This document shows, piece after piece, positions 25,927 through 34,838 of a stretch of 57,904 nt of DNA (positions are counted from its first letter, which is position 1; each line of letters begins with the position of its first letter). Made by a program: the position numbers and the translations under genes. The stretch is from NCBI GenBank assembly GCA_964538565.1, contig CAZIGW010000013.1, positions 1 through 57,904 on the forward strand, given 5' to 3'. Source of the stretch: CAYVBN01 sp964538565 (lineage in GTDB: Bacteria; Pseudomonadota; Alphaproteobacteria; Rhizobiales; Xanthobacteraceae). The notes beneath the pieces are model-generated. The model saw nothing but the letters and a program-made list of their open reading frames with translations. It was not told the DNA's origin and searched no databases.

Positions 25927-25989
25927 AGGACGAAAAGAGAGCGGGCGTCGCGACGCGACCCGCCCGCTCTCGTTCACGCGCGTCCACGC

Positions 25990-27054
25990 TCAGGCATCTT
26001 CGCGCCAGATGCCGAGCGCCTGCTGGGCCGGGCGGTCGGAAATCGAGAACAGCACCGAATCCTTCGCCGCCTCGTGCGAATAGCGCTTCCACGACGGCAC
26101 GACGAAGACGTCGTTGCGCGACCACTCCAGAACCTCGTCCTCGACCTTGGTGCGTCCCTGCCCTTCGGCGCAGACGAACACGGTGCCGTCGGTCGCCCGA
26201 TAGCTTTCGCCCGTGAAACCCTTGGGCAGCAGCGACAGGTAGGCGCCCATGGTCGGCAGCACCGGGCCGCCGTTGATCGGGTTGACGTATTGCACGCGCG
26301 CGCCGTGCCGCTTGTCGATGTCGCCGGCCTTGCGCAGGCGTTCGAGGATCGGACGCGTGCGCGCGTAGGTGTAGTTGATGACGGGGCTGCGGTTGAGGTC
26401 CCTCGGCGCCCCGTCGGGCAGGACGCCGGAGCCGTAGCGGGCGAGCGAATCCCCGTCCTCGCGGCCGGTCGGCTGCGTCTTGTCGTCGAAATGCTGCGAG
26501 AACGACGTGGCGAAGAAATTGATGGTGTGCATGTCGAGCACGTCGAGCCACAGCATCGGCTTGTCCGACGTGTTGCCGTGATCGTGCGGGGCCCAGTTCG
26601 GTGTGATGACGAAGTCGCCCGGCGACATCAGCGTCTTCTCGCCTTCGACCGCCGTGTAGGCGCCCTCACCGTCGAGCACGAAGCGGATGGCGGAAGCGAC
26701 ATGCCGGTGCGCCGGGGCGATCTCGCCCGGAAGGATCATCTGGATGCCGGCGAACAGCGTGTCGGTCACCTTGGCCTGGCCGCGCAGAGCGGGATTTTCC
26801 AGCACCAGCACGCGCCGTTCGGCCTCCTCGGCGGTGATCACGTCGCCCGCCTCGATCACCAGCTTTCGCGCCTCCTCGAAGCGCCAGAGCGCCGGCTTCG
26901 CCTTCGGATTGGGCTGCGGGGTGACAAGATTCTTCAGCACCTCCCAGAGGGGCGCCATGTCGTGCTTCGAGATCTTGTCGTAATAAGACTGCCTCGCGGC
27001 CTGAACGTTGTGTCCCTTGCCGCCGGTCTGTTCCTTTGCGGTCGCAACCGCCAT
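25990..27054 (-). CDS. Gentisate 1,2-dioxygenase family cupin
   Basis: 354 residues from ATG 27054 with GGAGG upstream. It is a bicupin: the first cupin carries PAHRHVASAIRFVLDG (H116, H118) and WAPHDHGN (H157, H159), the Fe(II) ligands of gentisate dioxygenases. The second cupin (about 250-350) is less conserved, as expected. The family opens the ring of gentisate, and also salicylate or 1-hydroxy-2-naphthoate in some members. Neighbouring FAH-family hydrolase, FMN reductase and amidohydrolase genes support aromatic catabolism; the true ring substrate is uncertain. Confidence 0.86.
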   Translation of the reverse strand: MAVATAKEQTGGKGHNVQAARQSYYDKISKHDMAPLWEVLKNLVTPQPNPKAKPALWRFEEARKLVIEAGDVITAEEAERRVLVLENPALRGQAKVTDTLFAGIQMILPGEIAPAHRHVASAIRFVLDGEGAYTAVEGEKTLMSPGDFVITPNWAPHDHGNTSDKPMLWLDVLDMHTINFFATSFSQHFDDKTQPTGREDGDSLARYGSGVLPDGAPRDLNRSPVINYTYARTRPILERLRKAGDIDKRHGARVQYVNPINGGPVLPTMGAYLSLLPKGFTGESYRATDGTVFVCAEGQGRTKVEDEVLEWSRNDVFVVPSWKRYSHEAAKDSVLFSISDRPAQQALGIWREDA

Positions 27055-27242
27055 GACGTGCCTCCATTGGCCTGATCGGCCGGTGTTCTAGCTCGACGCG
27101 AATGTATATTAAATCGCAGGTCGGCAACACGGTGAACCCGCGCCCCCGGCAATACAGCCATCCGCTCGAAGGCGCAGCCAGGTCCGCGGCGGACCCGTCC
27201 CCCTGCGGATGGGCGGCGAGCCCCCGCGGATGTGCGCGGGCC

Positions 27243-27815
27243 TCAGGCCTTTCCGCTCATCCGCCGGATGAACTTCTCGAAATTGGCCAATTGCTGCTTG
27301 ACGATGTCGAGGGTCGGCTGATCCTTCAACTCCAGGGTCTTCTCGTCGAATTTTTGCGGCGCGAAAGAGACGAAGATCTCCGGCTTGCCGAGCAGGAGCG
27401 CGTCCAGCGAGGTGAGCGCCTGGCGCAGGTGATACTGCATCCGCGAGCCGCCGAGCGGACCGCCGGAGGCCGATTGCAGCGCGACCGGCTTGTTCTGGAA
27501 CGGCTGATCCTTGAGCCGCGACACCCAGTCGATGGCGTTCTTGAGCCCGCCCGGAATGGTCCAGTTGTACTCGGGCGACACGACGATCAGCCCGTCGGCG
27601 GCGCGGATCGCCTCGGCGAGGGCCATCACGGCCGGCGGAAAGCCGGACGTGTTCTGAATGTCGAAATTGTAGAGCGGAAGGATGTCGATCGGCGGGGCGG
27701 GCGTGATCTTCATTGCGGCCGGAGCGAGTTTCGGCAGGGTGCGCGCGAGGGCGGCGTTGTAGGAAGCCTTGCGGAACGAGCCGCAGATCGTGATCACGTT
27801 CAACTGGTCGGTCAT
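27243..27815 (-). CDS. NADPH-dependent FMN reductase family protein
   Basis: 190 residues. It has the flavodoxin-like GSFRKASYNAALARTL phosphate loop and SPEYNWTIPGGLKNAIDWVS, hallmarks of the FMN_red/ChrR family. These enzymes reduce flavin, quinones or chromate using NAD(P)H. In this cluster it could supply reduced flavin or keep quinone intermediates reduced. Start ATG 27815 follows GAGGAC. It lies between the amidohydrolase (151 bp upstream) and the dioxygenase (188 bp downstream). Confidence 0.87.
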   Translation of the reverse strand: MTDQLNVITICGSFRKASYNAALARTLPKLAPAAMKITPAPPIDILPLYNFDIQNTSGFPPAVMALAEAIRAADGLIVVSPEYNWTIPGGLKNAIDWVSRLKDQPFQNKPVALQSASGGPLGGSRMQYHLRQALTSLDALLLGKPEIFVSFAPQKFDEKTLELKDQPTLDIVKQQLANFEKFIRRMSGKA

Positions 27816-27966
27816 GGCAGTCCTCGGGCCGCACTTACGTAGTCGCCCCCGGCAGCGGCCGGCCGAAGGCGGCGTTCATTAGCAGAGCCTGCTACGGGTG
27901 GCGAGCGGTGGCTGCGTCCCCGGGGCGGCGCCGGGGAGACCGGCGGCGCCGCTCCGGTGACCGACT

Positions 27967-29925
27967 TCAGAGCAGTCCGCACAGGCAGCCGAGCGTGATC
28001 GTGCTGCCGTCGGCGCCCACGATCGTCGGCATGGCGTCCGCGATGGCGGCGGCCGCGAGCTGCACCCCGCCGTCGGCGAGATCGGCCGTGTGATAGCTCG
28101 GGTAGGTGCCGATCGGCAGCCAGTCCGGGCTGACCCGGATGGGCGCGGGTGCGAGCCCGGCGTAGGCGTCCGCTCCGTAGACGATCTTGCCGCCCACCAT
28201 GGTGAGAAGCGCGGAGATCTGCGAGATCCGGTCCTCCGGAACGCTCATGTAGTCGTCGGACAGGATCGCGAGGTCGGCCCACTTGCCGACTTCGAGTGTG
28301 CCCTTCCGGTCCTCCTCGCCGGTGAACCAGGCGCCGTTCGCCGAATAGAGGCGCAGAGCCTCGACCCGGTCGAGCAGGTTTCGGTCCGACTGCAGCTTGG
28401 TGCCGCCCATCGTCTTGCCGGTGACCAGCCACTCGATGCCGACCCAGGGATTGTGGCTCGAGGCGCGGTTGCCATCGGTCCCGCCGCCAAGATGAATTCC
28501 CATCTGGCGGATGGTGGCGATCGGCGGCGCGTCGGCGGCCGCCTGCTTGCCCCACTTGAGCGCGAAGGGATCGCCGTCGAGCGACATGCGGTTCTGGATC
28601 GCCACCGAACCGCCGAGCCTGGCGATGCGTTCGAGCGTCTGCGGCTGCAGCGTCTCGCCATGGTCGATCGCCCAGCGCACCTTGTCGACCGGCACCTCGC
28701 GGTGCGCGTCCTCGATCGCCGCGAGAAGCCGCTGCGCGGTCGCGTCGTAGTTGGCGTGCAGCCGGAACGGCCAGCCGGCCTTCACCACCGTCTTGATCGC
28801 CTCGGTGAGCTGGCCGGCCGCCGTCGGCGGTGGCAGCACCACGTCCTTGGCGAAATTGGGCGGATCGTGCATCGCCCAGACCATGTATTCGCCGGCGCCG
28901 AGCATGCGGAAATAATCGTCTCCCTGCCCGGCCTTCACCTGCGTGGTCCACAGCCGGTAGTCGTCGAGCTCGTGGCCGGGGCGCTGCGCGAACAGCATGT
29001 AGCCGATGCGCAGGGTGAGCGCCTTGTCGGCGGCGAGCCGGGCGATCGCCTGGTAGTTCTCCGGGTAGTTCTGCCCGCCGCCGCCGGCGTCGATGACACT
29101 CGTGATCGCAAGCCGGTTCAATTCGCGCATGAACTGCCTAGTGGAGACGATCTGCTCTTCGGCCGGCAGCTTCGGGATGCGCGCGAACAGGCCGAGCAGG
29201 CTGCCGATGTTGGCAAGATTGACCACGACGCCGGTCGGGTTGCCGTCCGCGTCGCGCTCGTAGAGGCCGCCGGCCGGATCGGGCGTGTCCTTGGTGAAGC
29301 CGAGCACGCGCAGGCCCGCCTTGTTGATGAAGGCGCGATCGTAGATATGCATTACGAAGGCCGGCACGTCGCCGGTCGCGGCGTTGATCTCCTCGAGGGT
29401 CGGCAGCCGCCTTTCCTTGAACTGATAGGGGGTCCAGCCGCCCATCACCTGCACCCAGTGCGGCGCCGGCGTGCGCTGCGCCTGCTCCTTGAGCATCTGC
29501 AGCGCGAGCGCGAGCGAAGGCACGCCGTCCCACCGCAGCTCCTGCGAGTAGGTGAGACCGCCGCGTATGAAGTGGGTGTGCGAGTCGTTGAGGCCGGGAA
29601 TGACCGAACGGTTGCCGGCGTCGATCATCTTCGTCTCGGTCGTGCGGAAGCGTTCGAGTTCGCGACGCGTGCCGACCCCGATGATCTTGTCGCCGGCGAT
29701 CGCGATCGCCTCCGCTTCGGGGCGCCGCGGATCGAGCGTGATGACCTTGGCGTTCTCGATCAGAAAGTCGGCCCTGTCGGCCGTCTGGCTCAGCGCATCG
29801 ACCGGCTCCAGCACCTTGGCGCTGGCGTAGACGGTGCCGGCGGCGGCAGCGTTGGCGACGAACTCCCGCCGCGTCAGAGGCACCGATGGGAGGCCGAACG
29901 GGCGCGACCCGCAGTACATGCACAT
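27967..29925 (-). CDS. Tat-exported YtcJ-like amidohydrolase
   Basis: 652 residues from ATG 29925, with GGAGG upstream. The N-terminus has a CxxxC-like MCMYCGS then a twin-arginine signal (TRREFVANAAAAGTVYASA), so a folded, metal-loaded enzyme is probably exported. Metal-dependent amidohydrolase motifs follow: NDSHTHFIRGG, AINDHGE-type DHGETLQPQ, HANYDAT and LGGGTDGN, with the C-terminal LEVGKWADLAIL block. YtcJ-like enzymes cleave amides or related bonds in varied compounds; the substrate is unknown. It might release the acid later degraded by the cluster. Confidence 0.85.
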   Translation of the reverse strand: MCMYCGSRPFGLPSVPLTRREFVANAAAAGTVYASAKVLEPVDALSQTADRADFLIENAKVITLDPRRPEAEAIAIAGDKIIGVGTRRELERFRTTETKMIDAGNRSVIPGLNDSHTHFIRGGLTYSQELRWDGVPSLALALQMLKEQAQRTPAPHWVQVMGGWTPYQFKERRLPTLEEINAATGDVPAFVMHIYDRAFINKAGLRVLGFTKDTPDPAGGLYERDADGNPTGVVVNLANIGSLLGLFARIPKLPAEEQIVSTRQFMRELNRLAITSVIDAGGGGQNYPENYQAIARLAADKALTLRIGYMLFAQRPGHELDDYRLWTTQVKAGQGDDYFRMLGAGEYMVWAMHDPPNFAKDVVLPPPTAAGQLTEAIKTVVKAGWPFRLHANYDATAQRLLAAIEDAHREVPVDKVRWAIDHGETLQPQTLERIARLGGSVAIQNRMSLDGDPFALKWGKQAAADAPPIATIRQMGIHLGGGTDGNRASSHNPWVGIEWLVTGKTMGGTKLQSDRNLLDRVEALRLYSANGAWFTGEEDRKGTLEVGKWADLAILSDDYMSVPEDRISQISALLTMVGGKIVYGADAYAGLAPAPIRVSPDWLPIGTYPSYHTADLADGGVQLAAAAIADAMPTIVGADGSTITLGCLCGLL

Positions 29926-30103
29926 GGCGTTCCTCCGCGTCGTTGTTGTTTCGACGCAGCGTGCGGAAATCGCCGGTGGCCGTCAACTGCGACGAGCTCA
30001 AGGGGCGCGACGTTCTGATCGTCAAGCGGGCAATCGCCCACCGGAGCGCAACGCGGCGGTGCCGCGCCGCCTCGGCGCGCGGAGTGGGCGGACGATCGAC
30101 TCG

Positions 30104-30979
30104 TCAGTCCCGCTCGTCCTCGATCGGGTTGCGAAGGATGCCGATGCCTTCGATCTCGACCTCGCACACGTCGCCCGCCTTCATCCACGCCGGCGGCTTG
30201 CGCGCGTGGCCGACGCCGGAAGGCGTGCCGGTGACGAGGAGATCGCCCGGTTCGAGCGTCATCGCCTGGGTGACGTCGGCGAGCGTCTCGGCGACCGGGA
30301 ACATCATGTTGTCGGTATTGTCGGACTGCATCACTTTGCCGTTGAGCCGGCTTTCGATCTTCAGCCCCTTGCCGCCCGACGGAAGCTCATCGGCCGTCAC
30401 CATCCATGGACCGAAGCCTCCGGTCCGGTCGAAATTCTTGCCCATGTCCCATTGCGTGGTGCGGCGCTGGAACTCGCGCACCGAGCCTTCGTTGAAGCAC
30501 GAGTATCCGGCGATGCAGGAGACCGCGTCGGCGACCGTGAGATGCTTGGCGCGCCGGCCGATGATGGCGACGAGCTCGGCCTCGTAGTCGAGCGTCTCGG
30601 AGACGCGCGGGCGGATGATCGGACTCTCGTGCGGCGTCAGCGAGGTGAGGCAGCGCAGGAAGATCGTGGGAAACTTCGGGATGTTGTCGGCGTAGCGGCC
30701 TTCCTTGACGTGCTCGAGATAGTTGAGGCCGAGGCAGACGATCTTGCCGGGCCGTGCGACCGGCAGTGCAAACCTCAGACCGGCGAGCGGACGGCGCGCC
30801 GACGCCGGCGCGCGCTGGGCAATCTGCGCGAGCTCGCCGAGATCGCCGCCCGATCGCCTGAGCACCTCGCCAAGATCGCTGGGGATGGTGGGCGAAACGG
30901 CCTGCACGTCGATGACCTCGCTGCCCTCGACGACTCCAAGGCGACGGCCCTCCTGGCTTTCAAATCCGACGATCTTCAT
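30104..30979 (-). CDS. Fumarylacetoacetate hydrolase family protein (fumarylpyruvate hydrolase-like)
   Basis: 291 residues. The FAH C-terminal domain is clear: IVCLGLNYLEHVKE, ETLDYEAELVAIIGR with metal-binding Glu residues, VSCIAGYSCFNEGSVREFQ, and LVTGTPSGVGHARKPP. FAH-family hydrolases cleave C-C bonds of dioxo acids such as fumarylpyruvate or maleylpyruvate. Two genes from a gentisate-dioxygenase homologue on the same strand, it is the natural ring-fission product hydrolase. No maleylpyruvate isomerase is present in the window, so direct maleylpyruvate hydrolysis is possible. Confidence 0.86.
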   Translation of the reverse strand: MKIVGFESQEGRRLGVVEGSEVIDVQAVSPTIPSDLGEVLRRSGGDLGELAQIAQRAPASARRPLAGLRFALPVARPGKIVCLGLNYLEHVKEGRYADNIPKFPTIFLRCLTSLTPHESPIIRPRVSETLDYEAELVAIIGRRAKHLTVADAVSCIAGYSCFNEGSVREFQRRTTQWDMGKNFDRTGGFGPWMVTADELPSGGKGLKIESRLNGKVMQSDNTDNMMFPVAETLADVTQAMTLEPGDLLVTGTPSGVGHARKPPAWMKAGDVCEVEIEGIGILRNPIEDERD

Positions 30980-31095
30980 GGGAGATTCCTATTACGCGTC
31001 AGGAAACGGAATGGCCCGGCGCCGGCCCTGCGCACCGGACGGCCGGGCTAGCTGATACAGCAAGCGGCCCGCGCGCGGCAACAGCGCTTTGCTGC

Positions 31096-31977
31096 TCAGG
31101 GCACCACGCCGGCCACCGCCTCGGCGAGCTCGGCGCGCGTCGCGATCCAGATGTCGTCGCGAGCCTTCGCCTTGCGGGCAATGGTCTCGATCGCCCAGGC
31201 CCCCGCCGGGCGGCCGTAGCAGTGCGCATGGGCGGTGACGTCGATCATGAGCGCTTCGGCTTCGCCGCCGATCGCATGGGCGATGAGATCGTCGAACAGT
31301 TCGACGAACTGCCGCGGCGAACGACCGAACCGCATGGCGTGCGGCAGGTCGTTGATCTCCATCGTCAGCGGCGCCGCCACGATCCGTCCGTCGTCGAACT
31401 GCTGCACATAGGGCCGATCGTCATCAAGCACGTCGCCGTGCCAGCGATAGCCGGCCTGCAGCAGCAGGTGCGCCGTATCGGCGCTTGGCGTGCCGCGCGG
31501 ACTGATCCAGCCGACCGGCCGCACGCCGGCCGCGGCCGACAGAACCTCCGTGGTGCGGACGATGTCGGCGCGATGGGCGTCGGTCCCGAGCTGCGCCGGA
31601 ATGATCTCCTGGGCGTAGGCGTGGGCGACGATCTCGTGCCCGGCCGAGGCGATCGCCTTCACGGTCGCCGGCTCGCGCTCGCCCAGCACGCCGCTCGTCA
31701 TCACGCTGGCGCGCACCTTCTCCCGTTCGAAGATGCGCAGCAGCCGCTCGATCCCGCGCCTGGCGCCATAGTGGCCCCAGGACAGCGCGTTGGTGTCGAA
31801 CGTCGCCGGCGGCAGCGGATTGCCCATCGGGCCGAGCCCCGGCGCCTTGCCGGCCGACCAGGCCTCGTAGGCGATGTTGAAGACGACGGCGACGTGGCGG
31901 CCGCCCGGCCAGCGAAAGTCCGCTCGCGGCCGCAGCACCCGCGCGCCGCGCGCCACCATGTCCGCGTCCTCCCGCAT
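31096..31977 (-). CDS. PuuE-like polysaccharide deacetylase family protein
   Basis: 293 residues. It is a NodB-homology fold closest in pattern to the PuuE/allantoinase-like group: VVFNIAYEAWS replaces the TFDDG metal motif, followed by GHEIVAHAYAQEII, GWISPRGTPSADT and MIDVTAHAHCYGRPAG. There is no signal peptide, so it acts in the cytosol, probably on a small amide rather than on polysaccharide. It is the first gene of the minus-strand cluster and starts 117 bp before the FAH gene. Confidence 0.8.
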   Translation of the reverse strand: MREDADMVARGARVLRPRADFRWPGGRHVAVVFNIAYEAWSAGKAPGLGPMGNPLPPATFDTNALSWGHYGARRGIERLLRIFEREKVRASVMTSGVLGEREPATVKAIASAGHEIVAHAYAQEIIPAQLGTDAHRADIVRTTEVLSAAAGVRPVGWISPRGTPSADTAHLLLQAGYRWHGDVLDDDRPYVQQFDDGRIVAAPLTMEINDLPHAMRFGRSPRQFVELFDDLIAHAIGGEAEALMIDVTAHAHCYGRPAGAWAIETIARKAKARDDIWIATRAELAEAVAGVVP

Positions 31978-32108
31978 GCCTGCCCTCCCCGTCGATCCGG
32001 CTCCGTCGCGTCCGGGACGCGCCAGAACGGCGCCGCAGTAAAACTACGGCGGCGCGTTTCTGTCCAGACGGAGACGCAAAGGATGAGCGGCCGCGGCCGA
32101 CAGCCTTT

Positions 32109-32133
32109 CCGGCTTTGATGGAATCGAAGCCGG
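32109..32133. terminator. Hairpin downstream of egtD
   Basis: An 11-bp stem with one wobble pair (32109-32119 with 32123-32133) and a GGA loop lies 68 bp past the egtD stop and before the next minus-strand operon. No T-run on the minus strand, so activity is uncertain. Confidence 0.4.
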
Positions 32134-32200
32134 GGCTCCAGGTTCTTGCCTTGATGCGTCTTCTTCACGCGAACCGATGCTCACTTGGCTCGAAGACGCC

Positions 32201-33190
32201 CTAGGATACGGTCGCACGCGTCCTCCACAGCAGCGCGTGGACCGAGAAGAACTCGCGCGGGTCGGTCCACAGCGCGCGTGGATACCAGCCCGCCGCCCCG
32301 GCGAGCGCGCGGAAGGATTCGACGCTGTACTTGTAGCTGTTCTCGGTGTGGATCATCTCGCCCGGCCGGAACCGGATCGTCTCGCCGCACACGCTGACCT
32401 CCTGAGCCGCGAGGCTTTCCAGATGCATCTCGATGCGCCGCCGCTGCGGATCGTAGAAGGCGCGGTGGCGGAAGGCCTCGACGTCGAAGTCGGCTGCGAG
32501 CTCGCGGTTGATCCGATGCAGCAGATTGAGATTGAACGCCGCCGTCACGCCCGCGGCGTCGTTGTACGCGGCATGAAGAATGCCCGGGTCCTTCACCAGG
32601 TCGACCCCGACGAGCAGCATCGCGCCGGGACCGAGCAGCTTTCCGACGTGCCGCAGAAACCGGATCGCCTCGTGCGGCTCGAAATTGCCGATCGTCGATC
32701 CGGGAAAGAAGCCGGTGCGCGGCTGCGGACGGACCGCTGCCGGCAGGTCGAATGGCTTGGTGAAATCGGCGGCGACCGGCAGGACGTGGAGATCGGGCAG
32801 ATCCCGCTTGAGCGAGGCGGCCTCCTTGCCGAGGAAACCGGCGGAAATGTCGACCGGCACGTAGAAGGCGACGTGCGGGGCGGCGCGCAGGAGAATGCGC
32901 GCCTTCACGGTCGAGCCGCTGCCGAACTCGACGAGCGCGGCGTCCTGCGAAAACAGCTTCGCGATTCCGGCGGCATTCGCCTCGAGGATGCCAAGCTCGC
33001 TGCGCGTCGCGTAATACTCGGGCAACGCCGTGATCGCTTCGAACAATTGCGATCCGCGATCGTCGTAGAAGTATTTCGCCGGGATCCGCTTGCGCTCGGC
33101 CTTGAGGCCGGAAATGACGTCCGCCGCAAAGGACGCCCGACCGAAGTCATGCGTCGCGACCTGCAGGCGGGCGCGGGCCGTCGCTCTCAT
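32201..33190 (-). CDS. egtD: L-histidine N-alpha-methyltransferase EgtD
   Basis: 329 residues, the usual EgtD length. KRIPAKYFYDDRGSQLFEAI and LPEYYATRSELGIL are the DUF2260/EgtD hallmark; VEFGSGSTVKARILL is the SAM site, and FFPGSTIGNFEPHEA and NSYKYSVESF complete the fold. It trimethylates histidine to hercynine using SAM, in the cytosol. It follows egtB by 49 bp, forming a two-gene ergothioneine operon. No EgtA, EgtC or EgtE homologue is visible. Confidence 0.94.
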   Translation of the reverse strand: MRATARARLQVATHDFGRASFAADVISGLKAERKRIPAKYFYDDRGSQLFEAITALPEYYATRSELGILEANAAGIAKLFSQDAALVEFGSGSTVKARILLRAAPHVAFYVPVDISAGFLGKEAASLKRDLPDLHVLPVAADFTKPFDLPAAVRPQPRTGFFPGSTIGNFEPHEAIRFLRHVGKLLGPGAMLLVGVDLVKDPGILHAAYNDAAGVTAAFNLNLLHRINRELAADFDVEAFRHRAFYDPQRRRIEMHLESLAAQEVSVCGETIRFRPGEMIHTENSYKYSVESFRALAGAAGWYPRALWTDPREFFSVHALLWRTRATVS

Positions 33191-33239
33191 GGCGGACCTC
33201 CGTTGTGGATGGATGAACTGTGGTGCGCCCGGGCGGGCG

Positions 33240-34499
33240 TCAACCCAGGGGCTCCGCGAGTCTCAATCCGCTGAATTGCCATCGCGCGCCCGGATAGAAG
33301 AAATTGCGGTAGCTTGCGCGCGTATGGCCGTCGGGCGTCGCGAGCGAGCTGCCCCGCAGGACCATCTGGTTGACCATGAACTTGCCGTTGTATTCGCCGA
33401 GCGCACCGGGCGCGGCGCGATAGCCGGGGTACGGCAGATAGGCGCTCCGCGTCCATTGCCACAGGACGCCGAAGGCATCCTCGATGAGCCCGCCGCGCGC
33501 GGCAACCTCCCATTCGGCCTCGCTCGGCAGTTCCCTGCCGGCGAAGCGCGCAAACGCATCGGCCTCGTAGTAGCTGACGTGGCAGACCGGCGCCCTCGGA
33601 TCGACCGGCACGAGACCGGCAAGAGTGACCGTGAACCAGGCGCCGTCGATCTCGCGCCAGTAGCCCGGGGCATTCCATCCCTCGCGCGTCGCCGTCGCCC
33701 ATCCGTCCGACAGCCACAGGGTCGGCGTCGTGTAGCCGCCGGCGCGCATGAACTCCATCCATTCACCGTTGGTGACGAGCGCGCGCGCCATTCGCACCGG
33801 GCCGACCAACTCGCGATGGGCGGGCGCCTCGTTGTCGAAATGAAATCCACTCCCGTCATGTCCGATGGTATGGATTCCTTCGAGGATGTCGGCGAACCCG
33901 GGCGCCTCGCGCGTTTTCGGCGCGCACCAGCCGGCATCATACGCCGCCGGATGCGGGTTCTGCGCCAGCATGTGCAGAATGTCGGTGAGGATCAGCTCCT
34001 GGTGCTGCTGCTCGTGATGCAGCCCGATTTCCAGGATCGGCAGAATTGCGCCGAGCTCGCCCGCCGCCGCATGGTTCAGGAGGTTCTCGACGGCGGCGTC
34101 GACATGCCGACGATAGGCCGCGACTTCGGCGACGCCCGGTCGCGTGATGAGACCGCGTTCGGCGCGCGTGTGGCGAGGTCCGGCCGAGACGTAATAGGAA
34201 TTGAATAGAAACGCGAAGCTTTCGTCGAACGGCCGGTAGGACCGCAGGTGCGGGCGCAGCAGGAACTGCTCGAAGAACCATGTCGTGTGCGCGCGATGCC
34301 ACTTGGTCGGACTGGCGTCCGGCATCGACTGCACGACCTGGTCCTCGGCCGAAAGCGGCGCCGCGCGACGCTCGGTTTCGCTCCGCACCGCCCGAAAGGC
34401 CGCGAGCCATGAGGCACGCGCATCATCCGGTATCCTTCGGGAAGGAGATTGCGGCAACGTCGTGGACGAAATACCGGCAAGTGATGAAGCGCTGGACAT
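33240..34499 (-). CDS. egtB: Ergothioneine biosynthesis sulfoxide synthase EgtB
   Basis: 419 residues from ATG 34499 (an upstream TTG at 34529 would add ten). N-terminal DinB-like domain: SPTKWHRAHTTWFFEQFLL and the iron-binding HX3HXE in HHEQQHQE (H162, H166, E168). The C-terminal formylglycine-generating-enzyme-like domain has VTNGEWMEFM, PVCHVSYYEADAFARFAG and LPSEAEWEVAARGG. EgtB uses Fe(II) and oxygen to join hercynine with a thiol donor. Partner EgtD is next in the operon. The sulfur donor (cysteine or gamma-glutamylcysteine) cannot be told from sequence. Confidence 0.93.
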   Translation of the reverse strand: MSSASSLAGISSTTLPQSPSRRIPDDARASWLAAFRAVRSETERRAAPLSAEDQVVQSMPDASPTKWHRAHTTWFFEQFLLRPHLRSYRPFDESFAFLFNSYYVSAGPRHTRAERGLITRPGVAEVAAYRRHVDAAVENLLNHAAAGELGAILPILEIGLHHEQQHQELILTDILHMLAQNPHPAAYDAGWCAPKTREAPGFADILEGIHTIGHDGSGFHFDNEAPAHRELVGPVRMARALVTNGEWMEFMRAGGYTTPTLWLSDGWATATREGWNAPGYWREIDGAWFTVTLAGLVPVDPRAPVCHVSYYEADAFARFAGRELPSEAEWEVAARGGLIEDAFGVLWQWTRSAYLPYPGYRAAPGALGEYNGKFMVNQMVLRGSSLATPDGHTRASYRNFFYPGARWQFSGLRLAEPLG

Positions 34500-34838
34500 C
34501 GACCTGATCCCGACCGGTGGTGGCGGCAACGTGCCAGACGAGTTCCTACCAATCCGCAGTACAGCCTATTGTTCCATCCGGAACAAGAGCACGCGCGACG
34601 CGACAAATGACATCGGTCACTTCGAGCTTGCGCGCGAAGCGTCTCCGGCAGACCTGCATTCAACGCATACTATGCGGCATTCGCATGTCGGACTTCGCGC
34701 GAAAAAATTCCGCGCCCGAGGAGAAAGGAGGAGATGCGTCAGCATTTGCACCATTCGATTTACTTCGCCGAAAGGAGGCACATGGGACATAGCGCGCCGG
34801 GTTGAGGGAGTTCGCCGCTCGACAGCAACATCTTACCG
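34500..34838. other. Divergent intergenic region between egtB and the GGDEF/EAL gene
   Basis: 339 bp. It contains a perfect 13-bp palindrome CGCATACTATGCG at 34664-34676 and two strong Shine-Dalgarno-like AAAGGAGG runs (34725-34732 and 34771-34778) preceding short reading frames. Promoters were not identified with confidence. Confidence 0.5.
34734..34805 (+). CDS. Possible 23-residue leader ORF upstream of the GGDEF/EAL gene
   Basis: ATG 34734 follows AAAGGAGG and encodes 23 residues rich in histidine (MRQHLHHSIYFAERRHMGHS) before TGA at 34803. It is in the same frame as the downstream sensor gene, with only this stop between them. A second AAAGGAGG precedes an internal ATG at 34782. It may be a leader peptide, or the true start of the sensor interrupted by a nonsense change. 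Confidence 0.3.
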   Translation: MRQHLHHSIYFAERRHMGHSAPG

